The position numbers were made by a program, and so were the translations under genes. This document shows, in pieces, positions 1 to 11,475 of a stretch of 64,000 nt of DNA. Numbering within the stretch: the stretch's first letter is position 1; every line of letters begins with the position of its first letter. The notes under the pieces were generated by a model, which had not been told where the DNA came from, made no database searches, and worked only from the letters and a program-made list of their open reading frames with translations. Source of the DNA: Tupaia tana (Eukaryota; Chordata; Mammalia; Scandentia; Tupaiidae); assembly GCA_026018925.1 (NCBI GenBank), contig JAKSZU010000016.1:34095377-34159376 (forward strand). The letters run 5' to 3'.

Positions 1-150
1 ACGTCAGGTGCACCTCATGCACCTAGACTCCTGATGACCTGAAAGACTGGAAGAAGGGAATCATGGCATGACCAAGCCCTTGAAGGGTACTTCTCTCTTC
101 TCTCACATGTGCTCCACCATGAAGTTATACATGTATGTGTATATATAAAA
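1..150 (+). repeat. D4 SINE-like repeat, 3' part
   Basis: It has the D4 ending (…catggcatgacc…cccttgaagggta…tctctctt…aaataaaat). The 5' part lies outside the window. Confidence 0.6.
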
Positions 151-974
151 TAAAATGTCACGGAAGTGGAATGGAAACAGAGAGCTGAACTGGCCAGGGA
201 AACAAAGCTGGGTTTTCTCCCAAGGAATGGAGAACTGAACTCTTGAACCAAATAGATGTGTTTTCCTCTGTTTGGCCTTGGCTTGAACTAGCCAAAAAAG
301 CAGTGGGCGGATGGATGTCCCTGACTGTTTCCTCCCAATTGTTTTTACAAACCTACATTTTAGAGGACTAATTGTTAGAGTCCTCGTCTTTCTTCCCCAC
401 AAGAAAACAGCTTTGTTCAGCGATTAAATCAGGCTGTCTGCGATACAAAGCCTTTCCATTTTAGATCAAGGTTTGGCTCCAAAAATAGAAAGAAATATTA
501 CCTCTTTTTTATTTAGCTGACAATGGTTTCCCTCTCAGAACCCGAACTGAAGTTTTCTACCCAACAGAAACAGTGGCCCCACCATCACACATAACTAACA
601 CCCAGAAACCAGGAGGCCTGATGCCTGCTAGGAGAGCAGAGAATGAAGACAGTTACTTAAACATTTTGTGTCTCCTTCCTGTGAATAAGTAAAATCATTG
701 TTTCCCCCAGCTTTGTCTCAGTCCTCTAGCTCACTTTGGGACTTACCGTATTTCAGCTCTGTGCCACCAGGTGCACAGGGAAAGGGAACCTCGCCAGCAT
801 TGGCTTATGTGTGCTCGTTGTTGCCATCTCAGGAGGCTTCTTTGTCATCCAACTGGTAAACCTGACATTTTCACTGATGTCCCAGAGCTGCTGTCTAACG
901 TGATTGTTCTAGGATTAAAGGATAACATTCTGTGGTGTGTGTTTTTTTTAAGAACTGTTTACTTAATTTTATGT
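151..974. other. Intergenic, nothing recognised
   Basis: No conserved frame, RNA gene or clear repeat. The sequence is of mixed composition with no CpG enrichment. Confidence 0.5.
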
Positions 975-1141
975 ATTATTATTTTCTTTTTAATTTGCTA
1001 TAGGGCATATGCACTCACCAGAGAGAGGCAGAGACAGAGAGAGAGGGAAAATGAGAAAGCAAGCCTCCAGGTCTGGGACTCAAACCGCAGTTGGCCATGT
1101 GGGGAGTCCAGTGCCCCGACCACCATACCACCTGCTGGCCC
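975..1141 (-). repeat. T1 SINE
   Basis: Reverse-complement copy. In its own sense it begins GGGCCAGCAGGTGG with a GTGGT-type A-box region, carries GGTTTGAGTCCCAG as the B-box region, then a CT-rich stretch. Confidence 0.8.
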
Positions 1142-1378
1142 TTCTTCTGTGATTTTAATCTAAGTGTAAACTGCTTCTGTTTTTAATGTGGGAATCATTG
1201 TCCAAGTTTCTTTGGTGTGTATCATATGGCAAATTCACTCCTTAAACAGGAGACTTTAAAGAAGCTAAGACTAGGTAGAGACCTTCTCCCTAAATGCAAC
1301 CCAGAACAGTGGAGATGAGGGAAGGAAGTAGAAAGTGGAAGGGACTTCATGGAGAGTTTCTGACAAGAGGAAAGAGGA

Positions 1379-1645
1379 GGGACCAGCAGTTAGTGTAATG
1401 GCTATGTCGCTGGACTCCCATGTAGTCAAATGCGGTTCGAGTCCTGGACCCGGCGGCTTAAACTCACGCCGGGCATGTGTCTGTGCGTGCCCAAGATCCC
1501 GAGAGGAGAATGGAGAAGGGATTGAGGCGTGGCCATCCCCTCGGGGAGTGATTTCTCACTTTGTGTCTCTCTGTATCTCTCTGTCTTTCTGGAGAGCGCA
1601 TGCGCCCTATAGCAAAAAAAAAACATCTCCAAAAAAAAGAGAGAA
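1379..1645 (+). repeat. T2 SINE
   Basis: Head GGGACCAGCAGTTAGTGTAA, B-box-like GGTTCGAGTCC, body ending CCCTATAGCAAAAA and an A-rich tail. Confidence 0.9.
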
Positions 1646-1814
1646 GAGGAGTCACTTGGGAACACAGAAACTATTCTCTTACCAGTTAGAAGTAATTGCC
1701 GCATCTAGCAGCTTGGAGCTTTTTTCTTCATGCCACCCAGAGCATCTGACATATTCTAGGGTACTGTTTTCTCTCTCACTCTTTCCTAAGAAGTAACTCT
1801 TACTGAAAGGAGAG

Positions 1815-1955
1815 CTAGACCAGGAATCAAGTTGTTTTGGTCACAGCTGCTGTTGATACCTGAAATTACTTCTCCTCCATGAGCTTTGGTTTCCTCATCT
1901 CTAAAGTGGTACAGCTGACCTGGTGGATCTTGAAAGTGCCAGCTCTAGCAGTCTT
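1815..1955 (+). repeat. MIR fragment
   Basis: It retains the MIR core and 3' pattern (…ggtttcctcatctctaaagtgg…). Confidence 0.6.
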
Positions 1956-1982
1956 GACTTCTAAGACTAAAAACTCATATAT

Positions 1983-2235
1983 TGGGTTGGCACCATAGCC
2001 TGGTGGTCAAGGCAGCCATATTCTACTATGGCAGATCCTGTGGTTCAAGTCCATACCCAGCAGCTTGAAAAACACATCAGGCACATGTGTGTTCATGCCC
2101 AAAATCCCAAAAGGAGGGAAAGATGGAGGAGAAAGGATTGTGGCTTGACCATTCCAAGTGAGGTGTGCTTTCTCCTCTCCCTCTCTGTCTTTTTCTGGAG
2201 AGCACGCACACCCTCTAGAAAAACAAAACAAATGT
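1983..2235 (+). repeat. T3 SINE
   Basis: Typical T3 phrases cagcttgaaaaacacat and aaaatcccaaaaggaggg are present, ending ccctctagaaaaac. Confidence 0.8.
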
Positions 2236-2246
2236 TAAGTTTATGC

Positions 2247-2517
2247 TTCTTTTTTTTTTTTTTTGGAGAGGTTTTTGCTATAGGGCGCGTGCGCTCGCCA
2301 GACAGACAGAGAGAGACATAGAGACAGAAAGCGAGAAATCACCCCCCAGGGGGGATGGTCACGCCGCAATCCCTTCTCCTCCATTCTCCTCTCGGGATCT
2401 TGGGCACGCACGCACACGCGCCCGGCGTGAGTTGTGAGCCACCGGGTCCGAGACACGAACCGCGGTCAACTACGTGGGAGTCCAGCGACATAGCCATTAC
2501 GCTAACTGCTGGTTCCC
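2247..2517 (-). repeat. T2 SINE with target-site duplication
   Basis: A CpG-rich, near-intact copy. It is flanked by the direct repeat aagtttatgcttct at 2237-2250 and 2518-2531, so it is an L1-style insertion and fairly young. Confidence 0.92.
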
Positions 2518-2709
2518 AAGTTTATGCTTCTTTTTGAGAAAAAAAAATTTTTTTTTCATTCATCTCTTATAAAAGTTCCTCCTAGCATTAGGCATGATCT
2601 CGGAGAATATCAGGAACTCCATAAACTCTGAATGAGTCAATGATTTCACCCAGTTCTCCTCACTTTCTTTTTATAAATATATCATCTCTGAGTGATGAGG
2701 GCATCTCTG

Positions 2710-2834
2710 ACTTTAATTTGACCAGAGAGAGAGAGAAAGGGAAAGTGAAAAAGAAAGCCACCAGTTCCAGGATTCGAACCATAGTCGGCTATGTGGGAGC
2801 CCAGCATCTTAACCATCACACCACCTGCAGGCCT
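2710..2834 (-). repeat. T1 SINE
   Basis: Short copy ending (reverse sense) at the T1 head; the (GA)n tract is short. Confidence 0.8.
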
Positions 2835-2930
2835 CAGACATGCTTTGTTTTTAACTGACTTTTTCAGCTTTTTACTCCACCCTAAACCTCTGTAAGCTGT
2901 GGATTTAAAAGACCAAGAATTACTTGTCCA

Positions 2931-3191
2931 GGGACTAGCAGATGGTGTAATGGTTACGTCTCTGGACTCTCATGTAGTGGGACCATGGTTCAAGTCCCAG
3001 ACCTGGCAGCTTAGAACTCATGCTGGGCACATGTGCAAGTGTGCCCAAAGTTCCAAGAGGAGAATGGAGGAGAAGGGATTGCAGTGTGGTCATCCCTCTG
3101 GGGGAGGTGGGGGTGATTTCTCACTTTCTATCTCTCTGTCTCTTGGCAAACACACACCCTATAGCAAAAATAAATCTCTCAAAAAAAAGGA
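2931..3191 (+). repeat. T2 SINE with target-site duplication
   Basis: Flanked by aagaattacttgtccagg at about 2915-2932 and 3192-3209, a duplication of about 18 bp. Confidence 0.9.
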
Positions 3192-3479
3192 AAGAATTAC
3201 TTGTCCAGGTATAATCTGCTTGCAATAGAACTAATTTATTACTGTGTAAAAATGTCTAGATTCTTGACTTTCCTTAGGTGTGCTTTAGGGTCTAACCTGA
3301 CCTAGAAACCTCCTGAATACAGTTTTTCTGGGTACTGTGCCCACATCTTGGGTCTGATCTAGATTAGAATATGGTTAATATTTCTCTAAAACAAAAGAAT
3401 GAACAGGTCAATTAGTCCAGAAAGATGGTGTATTAACCAGAAATTCCCTTTCCTGGTCAACACAGACTATAGACTGTGG

Positions 3480-3735
3480 GAGTCTAGCTACCCTGGAAAA
3501 TGTAGAGTTTAGTCTTCAGTAAATGTCCTTCACTCAGGGTTCTGGTGTGTGCATGTGTGTATCTAGAACTGCAAGCAAGGGGCCAGACAGCAGTGCAGAG
3601 GTAACCCAATGTAGACCCATGTGAGTCTGGTTTGGCTGAAGCTAGCGGTGGATTGCAGAATGAAGACATGTTTTGAAGGTGTGCCCTCTCTCCCTCTCTA
3701 TCTCAGAAGAATAAATAAATAAACTCTGAAAAAAA
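3480..3735 (+). repeat. Probable D4 repeat
   Basis: The 3' half matches D4 (ggattgcagaatgaagac, then ctctctccctctc and aataaataaa). The 5' half is poorly conserved. Confidence 0.45.
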
Positions 3736-4449
3736 AAATCAATAAATAAAAGAACTGACAAGCAATTTGTTGTCAGCTCTTCATTTGACACCCAAACAGC
3801 TGAGCTAAGGTCATTCTCTCCTCTCAGTGGGCCAAAGAAAAAAACAGCCAATACATTTCATTCCCAAGTTCTGTACATTTTAAAACAATAAAATCAAAAT
3901 TTCTCTTGCATCTTCTTCCCCATACCCCTTGAAGAGATTTGCAAAGCAAATTAGAAAAAGAGACCAGGTTCCAGAAGAAAATCTCTCGTACTGTAAGGGA
4001 ATATCTACACAAATGGGGGCCTCAGGTGATAGATGTGAGTAATACCCTCCAGAGGCCTGCCTTTTCAGAGCAGCCATGGCCCAGCTCCTTTCAGAGGGAA
4101 GAGAAGGTGTCTCTGAGGTTTAGGTTTACTTCTTGCCAAATTCCTCTCTCTATTCTTGTCATTCCTGCCCAACTTTATCCAGTGATGCAGTCTGGAATTT
4201 AATAACAAAGTAAGGAAAGTCTTGGATTGAGTTCCTCTCAAACCTTGGTACTAGACAAAAGATTCTACATTTGTTTTCCTGTGACCAACTGCTTGGGACT
4301 AGCAGCAGCTCCATTTTCAACCATTACAATGTGGTTTCCAAAGAGATCTTTTCCCCCCCCCTTTAATGAGACACTGTCTGAAACACTTGCTCTCTTCACA
4401 CAACTGTCTTGGTTATCTTGGAGCTTTAAGGACCATTTCCAGTGAACCA
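3736..4449. other. Intergenic, nothing recognised
   Basis: No repeat family or coding signature was identified. Confidence 0.4.
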
Positions 4450-4670
4450 GTTAAATGGCAACCTCTATCACTGTGCTCTGCAATGCTGGAGGCCATATGA
4501 AGGACAGAGGTTTGATTTCCAGGTTGACCTGTACATACCACTTATGTGCCCAGGATCCTGGGTGGAAGGACCGCAGCACGAAACCCTATTAAGGGTGTTT
4601 CTTTCTCTTGCTCTCTCTCTCTTTCTCTCTCTCTCTCACACACACACACAAATAAATAAATAAGTAAGTA
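4450..4670 (+). repeat. D4 repeat with CT/CA tail
   Basis: Contains ggaccgcagcacgaaaccct then (CT)n, (CA)n and (AAAT)n tails. Confidence 0.7.
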
Positions 4671-4722
4671 AATATGTACATATATGCATACTTTTCAAAA
4701 ACCATGTGTAAATTATAAATTA

Positions 4723-4980
4723 GGGTCAGCCAGTGGCATGGTGGTTAAGGCAGTTGGATACCACATGGTCAATTGTGCAATTTGAGTCCTGGATCCAGCA
4801 GCTTGAGAAACATACTGGGCACGTGTGCATGCTTGCCCAAAATCCCAAAAGGAGGGAGAAATGGAAGAGATGGGATTTTTGTCTCATGAGGGGAGTTTTC
4901 TCATTTTCCTTCTTTCTCTCTCTCCTCTGTCTCTCTCCTGACAAAGTTAAAAAAAAAAGTTAAAATTTTTTAAATAAAAT
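4723..4980 (+). repeat. T3 SINE
   Basis: Starts gggtcagccagtggcatgg; contains cagcttgagaaacatactgg. Confidence 0.85.
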
Positions 4981-5273
4981 TAAATTATAAATTATTCCTG
5001 GAAAGAGATGTGTTATGAAAGGTGTATTTCCTCAGTAAAAACGTATGTGATTGCATCAGGTTAGACCTAGGGCTTTGGAAAATGATTAAATGAGTCTAAA
5101 AATCAGAAGTAGCTACTACTGCCATCTATTAACCATCGAATCCAGCTTTTTTCCCCTACACATATTTAATAAAAAAAGAAAGGTTTATACAGCTAAAATC
5201 TAATCTGCCAATTGGCACATAAAAGTTTTGGTTAATAGAAGGTACACATTACACCGTTAAAAGATAAAGGAGG

Positions 5274-5537
5274 GGGACCAGCAGTTAGCGTAATGGCTAT
5301 GTCGCTGGACTCCCATGTAGTCGACCGCGGTTCGTGTCCCGGACCCAGTGGCTTAAAACTCACGCCAGGCGCATGTGCATGCGTGCCCAAGATCCCAAGA
5401 GGAGAATGAAGGAGAAGGGATTGTGGCGTGGCCATTCCCCCTGGGGGGTGATTTCTCCCTTTCTGTCTCTCTGTCTCTCTCTGTCTGTCTGGTGAGCGCA
5501 TGCCCCCCATAGCAAAGCCTCTCAAAAAAGAAAAAAA
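5274..5537 (+). repeat. T2 SINE
   Basis: Near-intact copy. It sits just before, and may have interrupted, the palindromic element that follows. Confidence 0.9.
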
Positions 5538-5656
5538 TGTTTATGGACATGCATGTTACAAATTAATCTATGCATGAATTTTTAAATTTTTTGCACCAAA
5601 ATAAACCTATACTTTAATTCCTTTTTTCCATAAACTTCTTGAGGTGCCTTTGTAAA
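5535..5656. mobile_element. Short palindromic DNA element (MITE-like)
   Basis: It shares the internal phrase tttgcaccaaaataaac and the end ttccataaacttcttgaggt with the copies at 32.3, 38.3 and 46.7 kb. One end is lost or cut by the adjoining SINE. Confidence 0.6.
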
Positions 5657-5769
5657 GAACTTTGAACTTTTCCCAGATATCTCAAAAGCAGAGAAAGGCA
5701 AGAAATCCCAGGGTTTATGGTGACTTTATTAATCATTGAAGGAATCTTACTCTGTTTTGTGCCCTGGAG

Positions 5770-6011
5770 TTTGTTTGTTAAGTTTATTTAGTTCTTCTAT
5801 GAACAAGAGAGACAGAGAAAGAAAGAAAGACAGGTACTCCCAACAAGGTCTGCATGCTGCAGCCCACCTCTAGCCTCAGCCAGCCTAAGTCACCAGCACA
5901 CGTGCACATGTGCACCTGGCACGCTCAGTAAAATCCCTGGATGCAAACCCAGAACCTTCCCATTGGGTCAGCCTCAAAGAGCATTGGTTACTGCTGTGCC
6001 TTCTGGTCCCC
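5770..6011 (-). repeat. D4-like repeat
   Basis: In reverse sense it shows the D4 body (gctgaggctagaggtgggc, gcagcatgcagacc) and an AAAT-type tail. Confidence 0.55.
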
Positions 6012-6127
6012 ATGGAATCTATTCACTTGCAGGAGCAGTGCAACTTGGTGAAATTTGGAATGGGCAAGAGGCACATTCTTGGGCACATCAGTTTCACAAA
6101 AGAACAATTTAAGATCTGGGAATTGTT

Positions 6128-6300
6128 GGGGCTGGCAGGTGATGCAGTGGTTAAGCAGGCTGGACTTCAACATGGTCAACCAAGGTTTGAGTCCCAAACC
6201 TGGAAGGTTACTTTCTCACTTTCTCTCCTCTCTCTCTCTCTTCCTCTTTGGTCAAATTAAAATAAATAAGTAAAAAAAGTTAAATAAAATAAGTCTTTTA
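6128..6300 (+). repeat. T1 SINE
   Basis: Head ggggctggcaggtgatgc, ending tggtcaaattaaaataaat. Confidence 0.85.
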
Positions 6301-6496
6301 AAAAAGAAAAAAAATATATCTGGAAATTGCTAAGAGGTAAGCTGTTGCCCTTACCTCTTAGACAGTCTTCCCCTACACTCCCAAAGGAAATCCTTCTACA
6401 AGTTTGAAGGCCCCACCCTAAACAGTTGTCTGGGAAGAGAATAGATTGGGGGAAGGAGATAAACTGAACACAAATTCTTGGAAAAGAGATTGAGAG

Positions 6497-6591
6497 GGTA
6501 CCGGCAGGTGGGGGTGGTGGTTAATGGTGCTGGACTCCCACATGGCCAATAATGGTTCAAGTCTCAGACCTGGTGGCTTGCTTTCTAACTT

Positions 6592-6664
<73 letters not shown>

Positions 6665-6750
6665 ATCTCTCCCTCTCTCCTCTCTCTCTCTTTTATCAAA
6701 TTAAAATAAGTAAAATGAATAAAGTTAAAATAATTTTTTAAAAAATAGAG
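6497..6750 (+). repeat. T1 SINE with long (CT)n
   Basis: The internal CT stretch is expanded to about 100 bp (6590-6690) before the caaattaaaataagt end. Confidence 0.85.
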
Positions 6751-6957
6751 AGATTGAGGGACAACCTACTCCCCTCTGACCCATGGGATCAAGAACTGGG
6801 ATTCAGAGAGAACAGCAATGTTGCATGGCTTTTGTTTTGCTCCTTAGCAAGCACTGCAACATCTGATAAATACCATGTGATCAGAGCGGCAGCCAAGAAT
6901 ATGATTTATAATTAATTGAGTGTTAAACAACATGGTTGACAAAACAAAGGCTTGAAG

Positions 6958-7330
6958 CCCATGGCCTGGTGATTAGAGAAGCTGGATCCCATACGACCAG
7001 CCATGAGTTCAAATCCTGGACCCAGCAGTTTGATAAACATTCTGTGCATGTGCCCAAAATCCCTAAAGAGAGAAGAGACTGTGGCATGACTGCACCCCAT
7101 GACCTGGTGGTTAAGGGAGCTGGATCTCATATGACCAACCATGAGCTCAAATCCTGGATCCAGCAGCTTGATAAGTACTGGGTGTGCCCCAAATCCTTAA
7201 AGGGAGAAGGAAAGATTGTGGCATGACCACATCCCCACTGAAGAGTGTTTTCTCCCTCTTCTTCTCTCTCTAGCTCTCTGTCTCCCTCTGGCAAATGCAC
7301 ACACCCTCTGGAAAATTTAAAAAATAAGAG
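6958..7330 (+). repeat. Tandem T3 SINE pair
   Basis: A 5'-half T3 (about 6958-7096) is followed directly by a full T3 (about 7100-7330). Both carry ggatcc/tctcatatgacca and aaatcctgga.ccagca segments. This is a dimer made by insertion or by unequal exchange. Confidence 0.7.
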
Positions 7331-7518
7331 AAAGAAGAAAAGAAAGAAAGAGAGAAAGAAAGAGAAGGAAAGAGAAAAGGAAAAGAGAAGAAAGAAAGAG
7401 AAAAAAGAAAAGAAGGAAGAGAAGAGAAAGAAAAAAAGAAAAGAGAAAATGAGAGAAAAGAAAAGAGAAAAGAAAGAGAAAAGAAAAGAAAAAGAAAAGA
7501 AAAGAAAAGAAAAGAAAA
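7320..7518 (+). repeat. Purine-only GAAA/GAAAA tract, about 200 bp
   Basis: Almost uninterrupted A/G on the plus strand, grown from the A-rich tail of the T3 copy before it. Confidence 0.9.
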
Positions 7519-8023
7519 GCATGAAGACTGGAAAGGGTGAAAATTTCCGGCGATAGCCTCTTCCTTACTCAATCATCACCCCCTGTTCCCTCTGAGAGTG
7601 GTCATTTAGCGCTTTGCAACTCTCCATGAGAAGAATGAGACTACACCCTAATCAAGAGTATTCAGGCCCTTAGACTACTTTACAGCAGTGTGGGGGGTGT
7701 GGATAATGACAAGGATAAAAGGAAGACACTTCAGAGATTGATACCTAAAATTGATCCTTAAAAGACTTCATTGAATTTGGAGAAAATGATCTGTGATCCA
7801 GGCAAAGAGGAGACAGTGAAGAGGTTTAAAAACAATGTGGATTACTTGGGGAAAAAAATCACTGACTCAGATGGTGAGCGAGGGGACTGGGAAAGTAAGC
7901 AGAAGATAGGCAGGTCCCTACCGTGGGGGCTTCCCCTGCCTTGTTGATATCCTGTCCTTTTTTGTGAGAAATAAATGGGTAGCCTTTTGAAAAGACTTAG
8001 GCATAATTACACTTCCACTTTTT
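7519..8023. other. Intergenic, nothing recognised
   Basis: No repeat or gene signal seen. Confidence 0.4.
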
Positions 8024-8311
8024 ATTTATTTATTTATGTATGTATGTATGTATTTATTTTGGAGAGGTTTTTGCTATAGGGCGTGTGCGCTCGCCAGAAA
8101 GACAGAGAGAGACAGAGAGACAGAAAGCGAGAAATCACCCCCCCAGGGGGGATGGTCATGCCACAATCCCTTCTCCTCCATTCTCCTCTTGAGATCTTGG
8201 GCACGCACGCACACACACCCAGCGTGAGTTTAAGCCACCGGGTCCAGGACTTGAACCACAGTTGCCTACGTGGGAGTCCAGCAACATAGCCATTACACAA
8301 ACTGCTGGTCC
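8024..8311 (-). repeat. T2 SINE with target-site duplication
   Basis: Flanking duplication acttccacttttt on both sides. The tail contains (TTTA)n and (TGTA)n. Confidence 0.88.
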
Positions 8312-8369
8312 CCACTTCCACTTTTTTAAAAGGAGATTTAAATTACAAAAACAATATTTGCTTTTTTAA

Positions 8370-8551
8370 AAGGGTATCCGAAATTCTTTATTATTTATTT
8401 AATTTTATTTGATTATGATAATTATTATTTTTTAATGTGACCAGAGAGAGAGAGAGAGGGAAAATGAGAAAGCAAGCCACCAGGTGTGGTATTTGAACCA
8501 CAATCAAACATGTGGGAATCCAATGCCCCAACCACCATGCTACCTGCTGGC
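8370..8551 (-). repeat. T1 SINE
   Basis: Imperfect flanking repeats, caatatttgctttttt and caatacttgcttgttt, suggest an older insertion than the T2 copies. Confidence 0.8.
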
Positions 8552-8587
8552 CCCCAATACTTGCTTGTTTTAAAAAATGCAAAAAAG

Positions 8588-8855
8588 GGAACCAGCAGTT
8601 AGTGTAATGGCTATGTCGCTGGACTCCCACGTAGTCGACCGCGGTTCGCGTCTCGGACCCGGTGGCTTACAACTCACGCCGGGCGCGTGTGCGTGCGTGC
8701 CCAAGATCCCGAGAGGAGAATGGAGGAGAAGGGATTGCGGCGTGACCATCCCCCCGGGGGGGTGATTTCTCGCTTTCTGTCTCTCTGTCTCTCTCTCTCT
8801 GTCTGGCGAGCGCACGCGCCCTATAGCAAAAATCTCTCAAAAAAAGAAAGAAAAA
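8588..8855 (+). repeat. T2 SINE, CpG-rich
   Basis: One of the best-preserved copies (GGGCGCGTGTGCGTGCGTGC kept). Flanked by the aaaaaatgcaaaaaa duplication. Confidence 0.92.
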
Positions 8856-9226
8856 AAAAATGCAAAAAAAAAATCTCTCTTTTTTTAAAGAAAAAAGAGC
8901 AAACAGTTCCTTAAAAATGGATTCTATTACTTTAAACTATGCAACTGACAGCATTTGTTGTCGATGTCAATTGCAAATTTTCAGGTGAAAATTAGTAATA
9001 CAGATGATCACTTTAACATTGAAAGCTTTCTAATACTTCAAGAATTTTCTGGTAAGATCAGAGACATATCCATCAGTGTAATCTTTCAATATCATATTAT
9101 GAAATGTGTCAATATTTTGAAGGTCTCCATAACTCAGTGAGCCAATATTTTCCCAATGACCTATGTTGGATATCATGCATGAGTGGAAAAATCAATTCAA
9201 AGAGCAAAGTAGACCAAATGGATTTT

Positions 9227-9492
9227 TTTTTTTTTTTTTTTGGAGAGATTTTTGCTATAGGGCACATGTGCTCGCCAGAAAAACAGAGAGAGACAGAGAG
9301 ACAGAAAGCGAGAAATCACCCCCCATGGGAGATGGCCACACCACAATCCCTTCTCCTCCATTCTCCTCTCGGGATCTTGGGCACGCACACATATGTGCCT
9401 GGCATGAGTTTAAGCCACAGGGTCCAGGTCTTGAACCACAGTTGACTACATGGGAGTCCAGCAACAGAGCCATTATGCCAACTGCTGGTCCT
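9227..9492 (-). repeat. T2 SINE with target-site duplication
   Basis: ccaaatggatttt is repeated at about 9214-9226 and 9493-9505. Confidence 0.92.
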
Positions 9493-9784
9493 CCAAATGG
9501 ATTTTAATATAACAAAGTATGAAAAGTTCATTGGTGGTCTCAGATTTAACACCATAACTAACCCTTAAGGAACAGCTGTGTGTCCAGTTTGGGAATAGCA
9601 TCAAAGAAAAATATTCACAATTATCGGAAAAAGATGTTAACATACTTGTTCCTTTTGCAATAACCTGTCTGCATGGGGCTGAATTTTCTTTATATACTTC
9701 AACCCAGGCAATATATTTCAATAAACTAACTACAGAATCAGATATAAAAGTCTGCCAGTAAAGAGATTTATAAGAACATAAACG

Positions 9785-9896
9785 GGGCTGGCCCTGGGGC
9801 CAGCAGGTGGTATGGTGGTTAAGGCACTAGACTCCCTCATGGCCAATCACAATTTGAGTAATGGGCCTGATGGACCTGATGGTTTGTTTTCTCATT

Positions 9897-9961
<65 letters not shown>

Positions 9962-10045
9962 CTCTCTCTCTCCTCTCTCTCTCTCCCCCATCCCCCAGTG
10001 AGCACATGCCCTCTAGCAAATTTTAAAATAATAATAATTTTTTTT
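9785..10045 (+). repeat. T1 SINE with (CT)n
   Basis: The head is partly duplicated (ggggctggccct, then ggggccagcagg). The (CT)n tract is at about 9900-9957. Confidence 0.82.
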
Positions 10046-10050
10046 CTTAA

Positions 10051-10320
10051 TGGGGCTGACCCTGTGGCCTGGTAAAGGAAGCCAGATTCTACGTGTCAAA
10101 CTCAGTTTAAATCCCTGCCCCAGCTTGAAAAACACATGAGGCCCATGTATGTGTATGGCCAAAATTTCAACAGGACAGAAAAATAGAGGAGACAGAATTG
10201 CCGCAAGACATGCCCTATTGGAGGTTGCTTTCTTCCTTTCTCTCTTTCTGTCTCTTTCACTCTCTGATAAGTACACACACTCTCTGGTAAAATGTTTGAA
10301 AATAAAAAATAAATGTTTTA
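10051..10320 (+). repeat. T3 SINE
   Basis: Starts ggggctgaccctgtggcc and ends with an aaaat-rich tail. Confidence 0.8.
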
Positions 10321-10585
10321 AATATACATACATATTTATGTATAAATGCATATAAAATTATATTTATATATAATATTTTCTGGTTGGCAAATTATAGTAA
10401 TTTTGCATGAAACATATATTTATAACATGTAATAAGTTTGCTGTTATTTTTAAGGAAACTTTTTTTAATTCATTAAGTTTTACCATTTTAATTTAAAATA
10501 CATTAAATACAGATAAATATGTGACCCACATGAATAAGCACTCTGTGGAGTCTTTATTAATTTTTAAGAGTGTAAAGTGTCTTAA

Positions 10586-10774
10586 GGGTCAGTCAGCGCA
10601 TGATGGTTAAGGTAGCTGGATCCCACACGGCCAACTGCACGGTTTGGGTCCCAAACCCAGTGACTTGAAAAACACTCCAAGTGCATGTGCATGCATGCCC
10701 AAAATCCCAAAAGGAGGGAGAAATGGAGGAGAAGAAATCATAGCATGACCGTTCCCCATGGGCGTGCTTTCTCA

Positions 10775-10835
<61 letters not shown>

Positions 10836-10870
10836 GCACATAAACCCTCTGGCATATAAAAAATTTTAAA
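10586..10870 (+). repeat. T3 SINE with (CT)n
   Basis: Contains ggatcccacacggccaactg; CT run at 10777-10834. Confidence 0.8.
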
Positions 10871-11298
10871 AACCTGAAAAGTGGTCTTGAGACCAAAAAG
10901 TTGAGAACTACTGCACTAACTTATAAGACTTTAACTGTTCTAAGTTCAAAACATTCAAACACTATTTTTACTTTAACAGAAAGGTGGTCTAAAATAGAAA
11001 TCCCTGGAGTTTATAATGCAGGGTTAATTATTAAAGGAGGCTTTCCCTTTTGTTTGGTGCCTGGAGGTGCTCCGGCCCTGAGGGCAAAGCACTGTAATTG
11101 ATGTCTGTGGGGTGAATGAAGGGCTTGGTTTTTGTTTGCAAAGCAGAGAAAGTCTATTTTGAAAGTAAGCAAACTTCTCAGGCTCTTTTAGAAAAGGACG
11201 ACTGTGAAAGCTGAAGATTTCATAGATAAATTCACTTTATAAGCTAAGCAATGTATAGTGACTACATGTATAAAATAAATGTTAAATTTTTTTTTAAA

Positions 11299-11431
11299 AG
11301 GGCTGGCAGGTGGTGTGGTGGTTAAAGGTGCTGGACTCCCACATGGCCAACCGCGGTTCAAGTTCCAGACCTGGCAGCTTGCTTTCTTGCTTTCCCTTTC
11401 TCTCTCTGTCTTTCTCTGGTCAAATTACAGA

Positions 11432-11466
<35 letters not shown>

Positions 11467-11475
11467 GTTGAATAA
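11299..11475 (+). repeat. T1 SINE with (ATA)n tail
   Basis: Head gggctggcaggtggtgtgg; the tail is expanded as (TAA)n at about 11435-11464. Confidence 0.82.

Noticed and set aside
7127-7556. Lys/Glu-rich and Ser/Phe-rich long frames
   Set aside because: They are translations of the purine repeat tract.
8588-8700. tRNA gene candidates at SINE heads
   Set aside because: The A- and B-box-like motifs are followed by SINE bodies, flanked by target duplications and present in dozens of copies. The cloverleaf is not kept.
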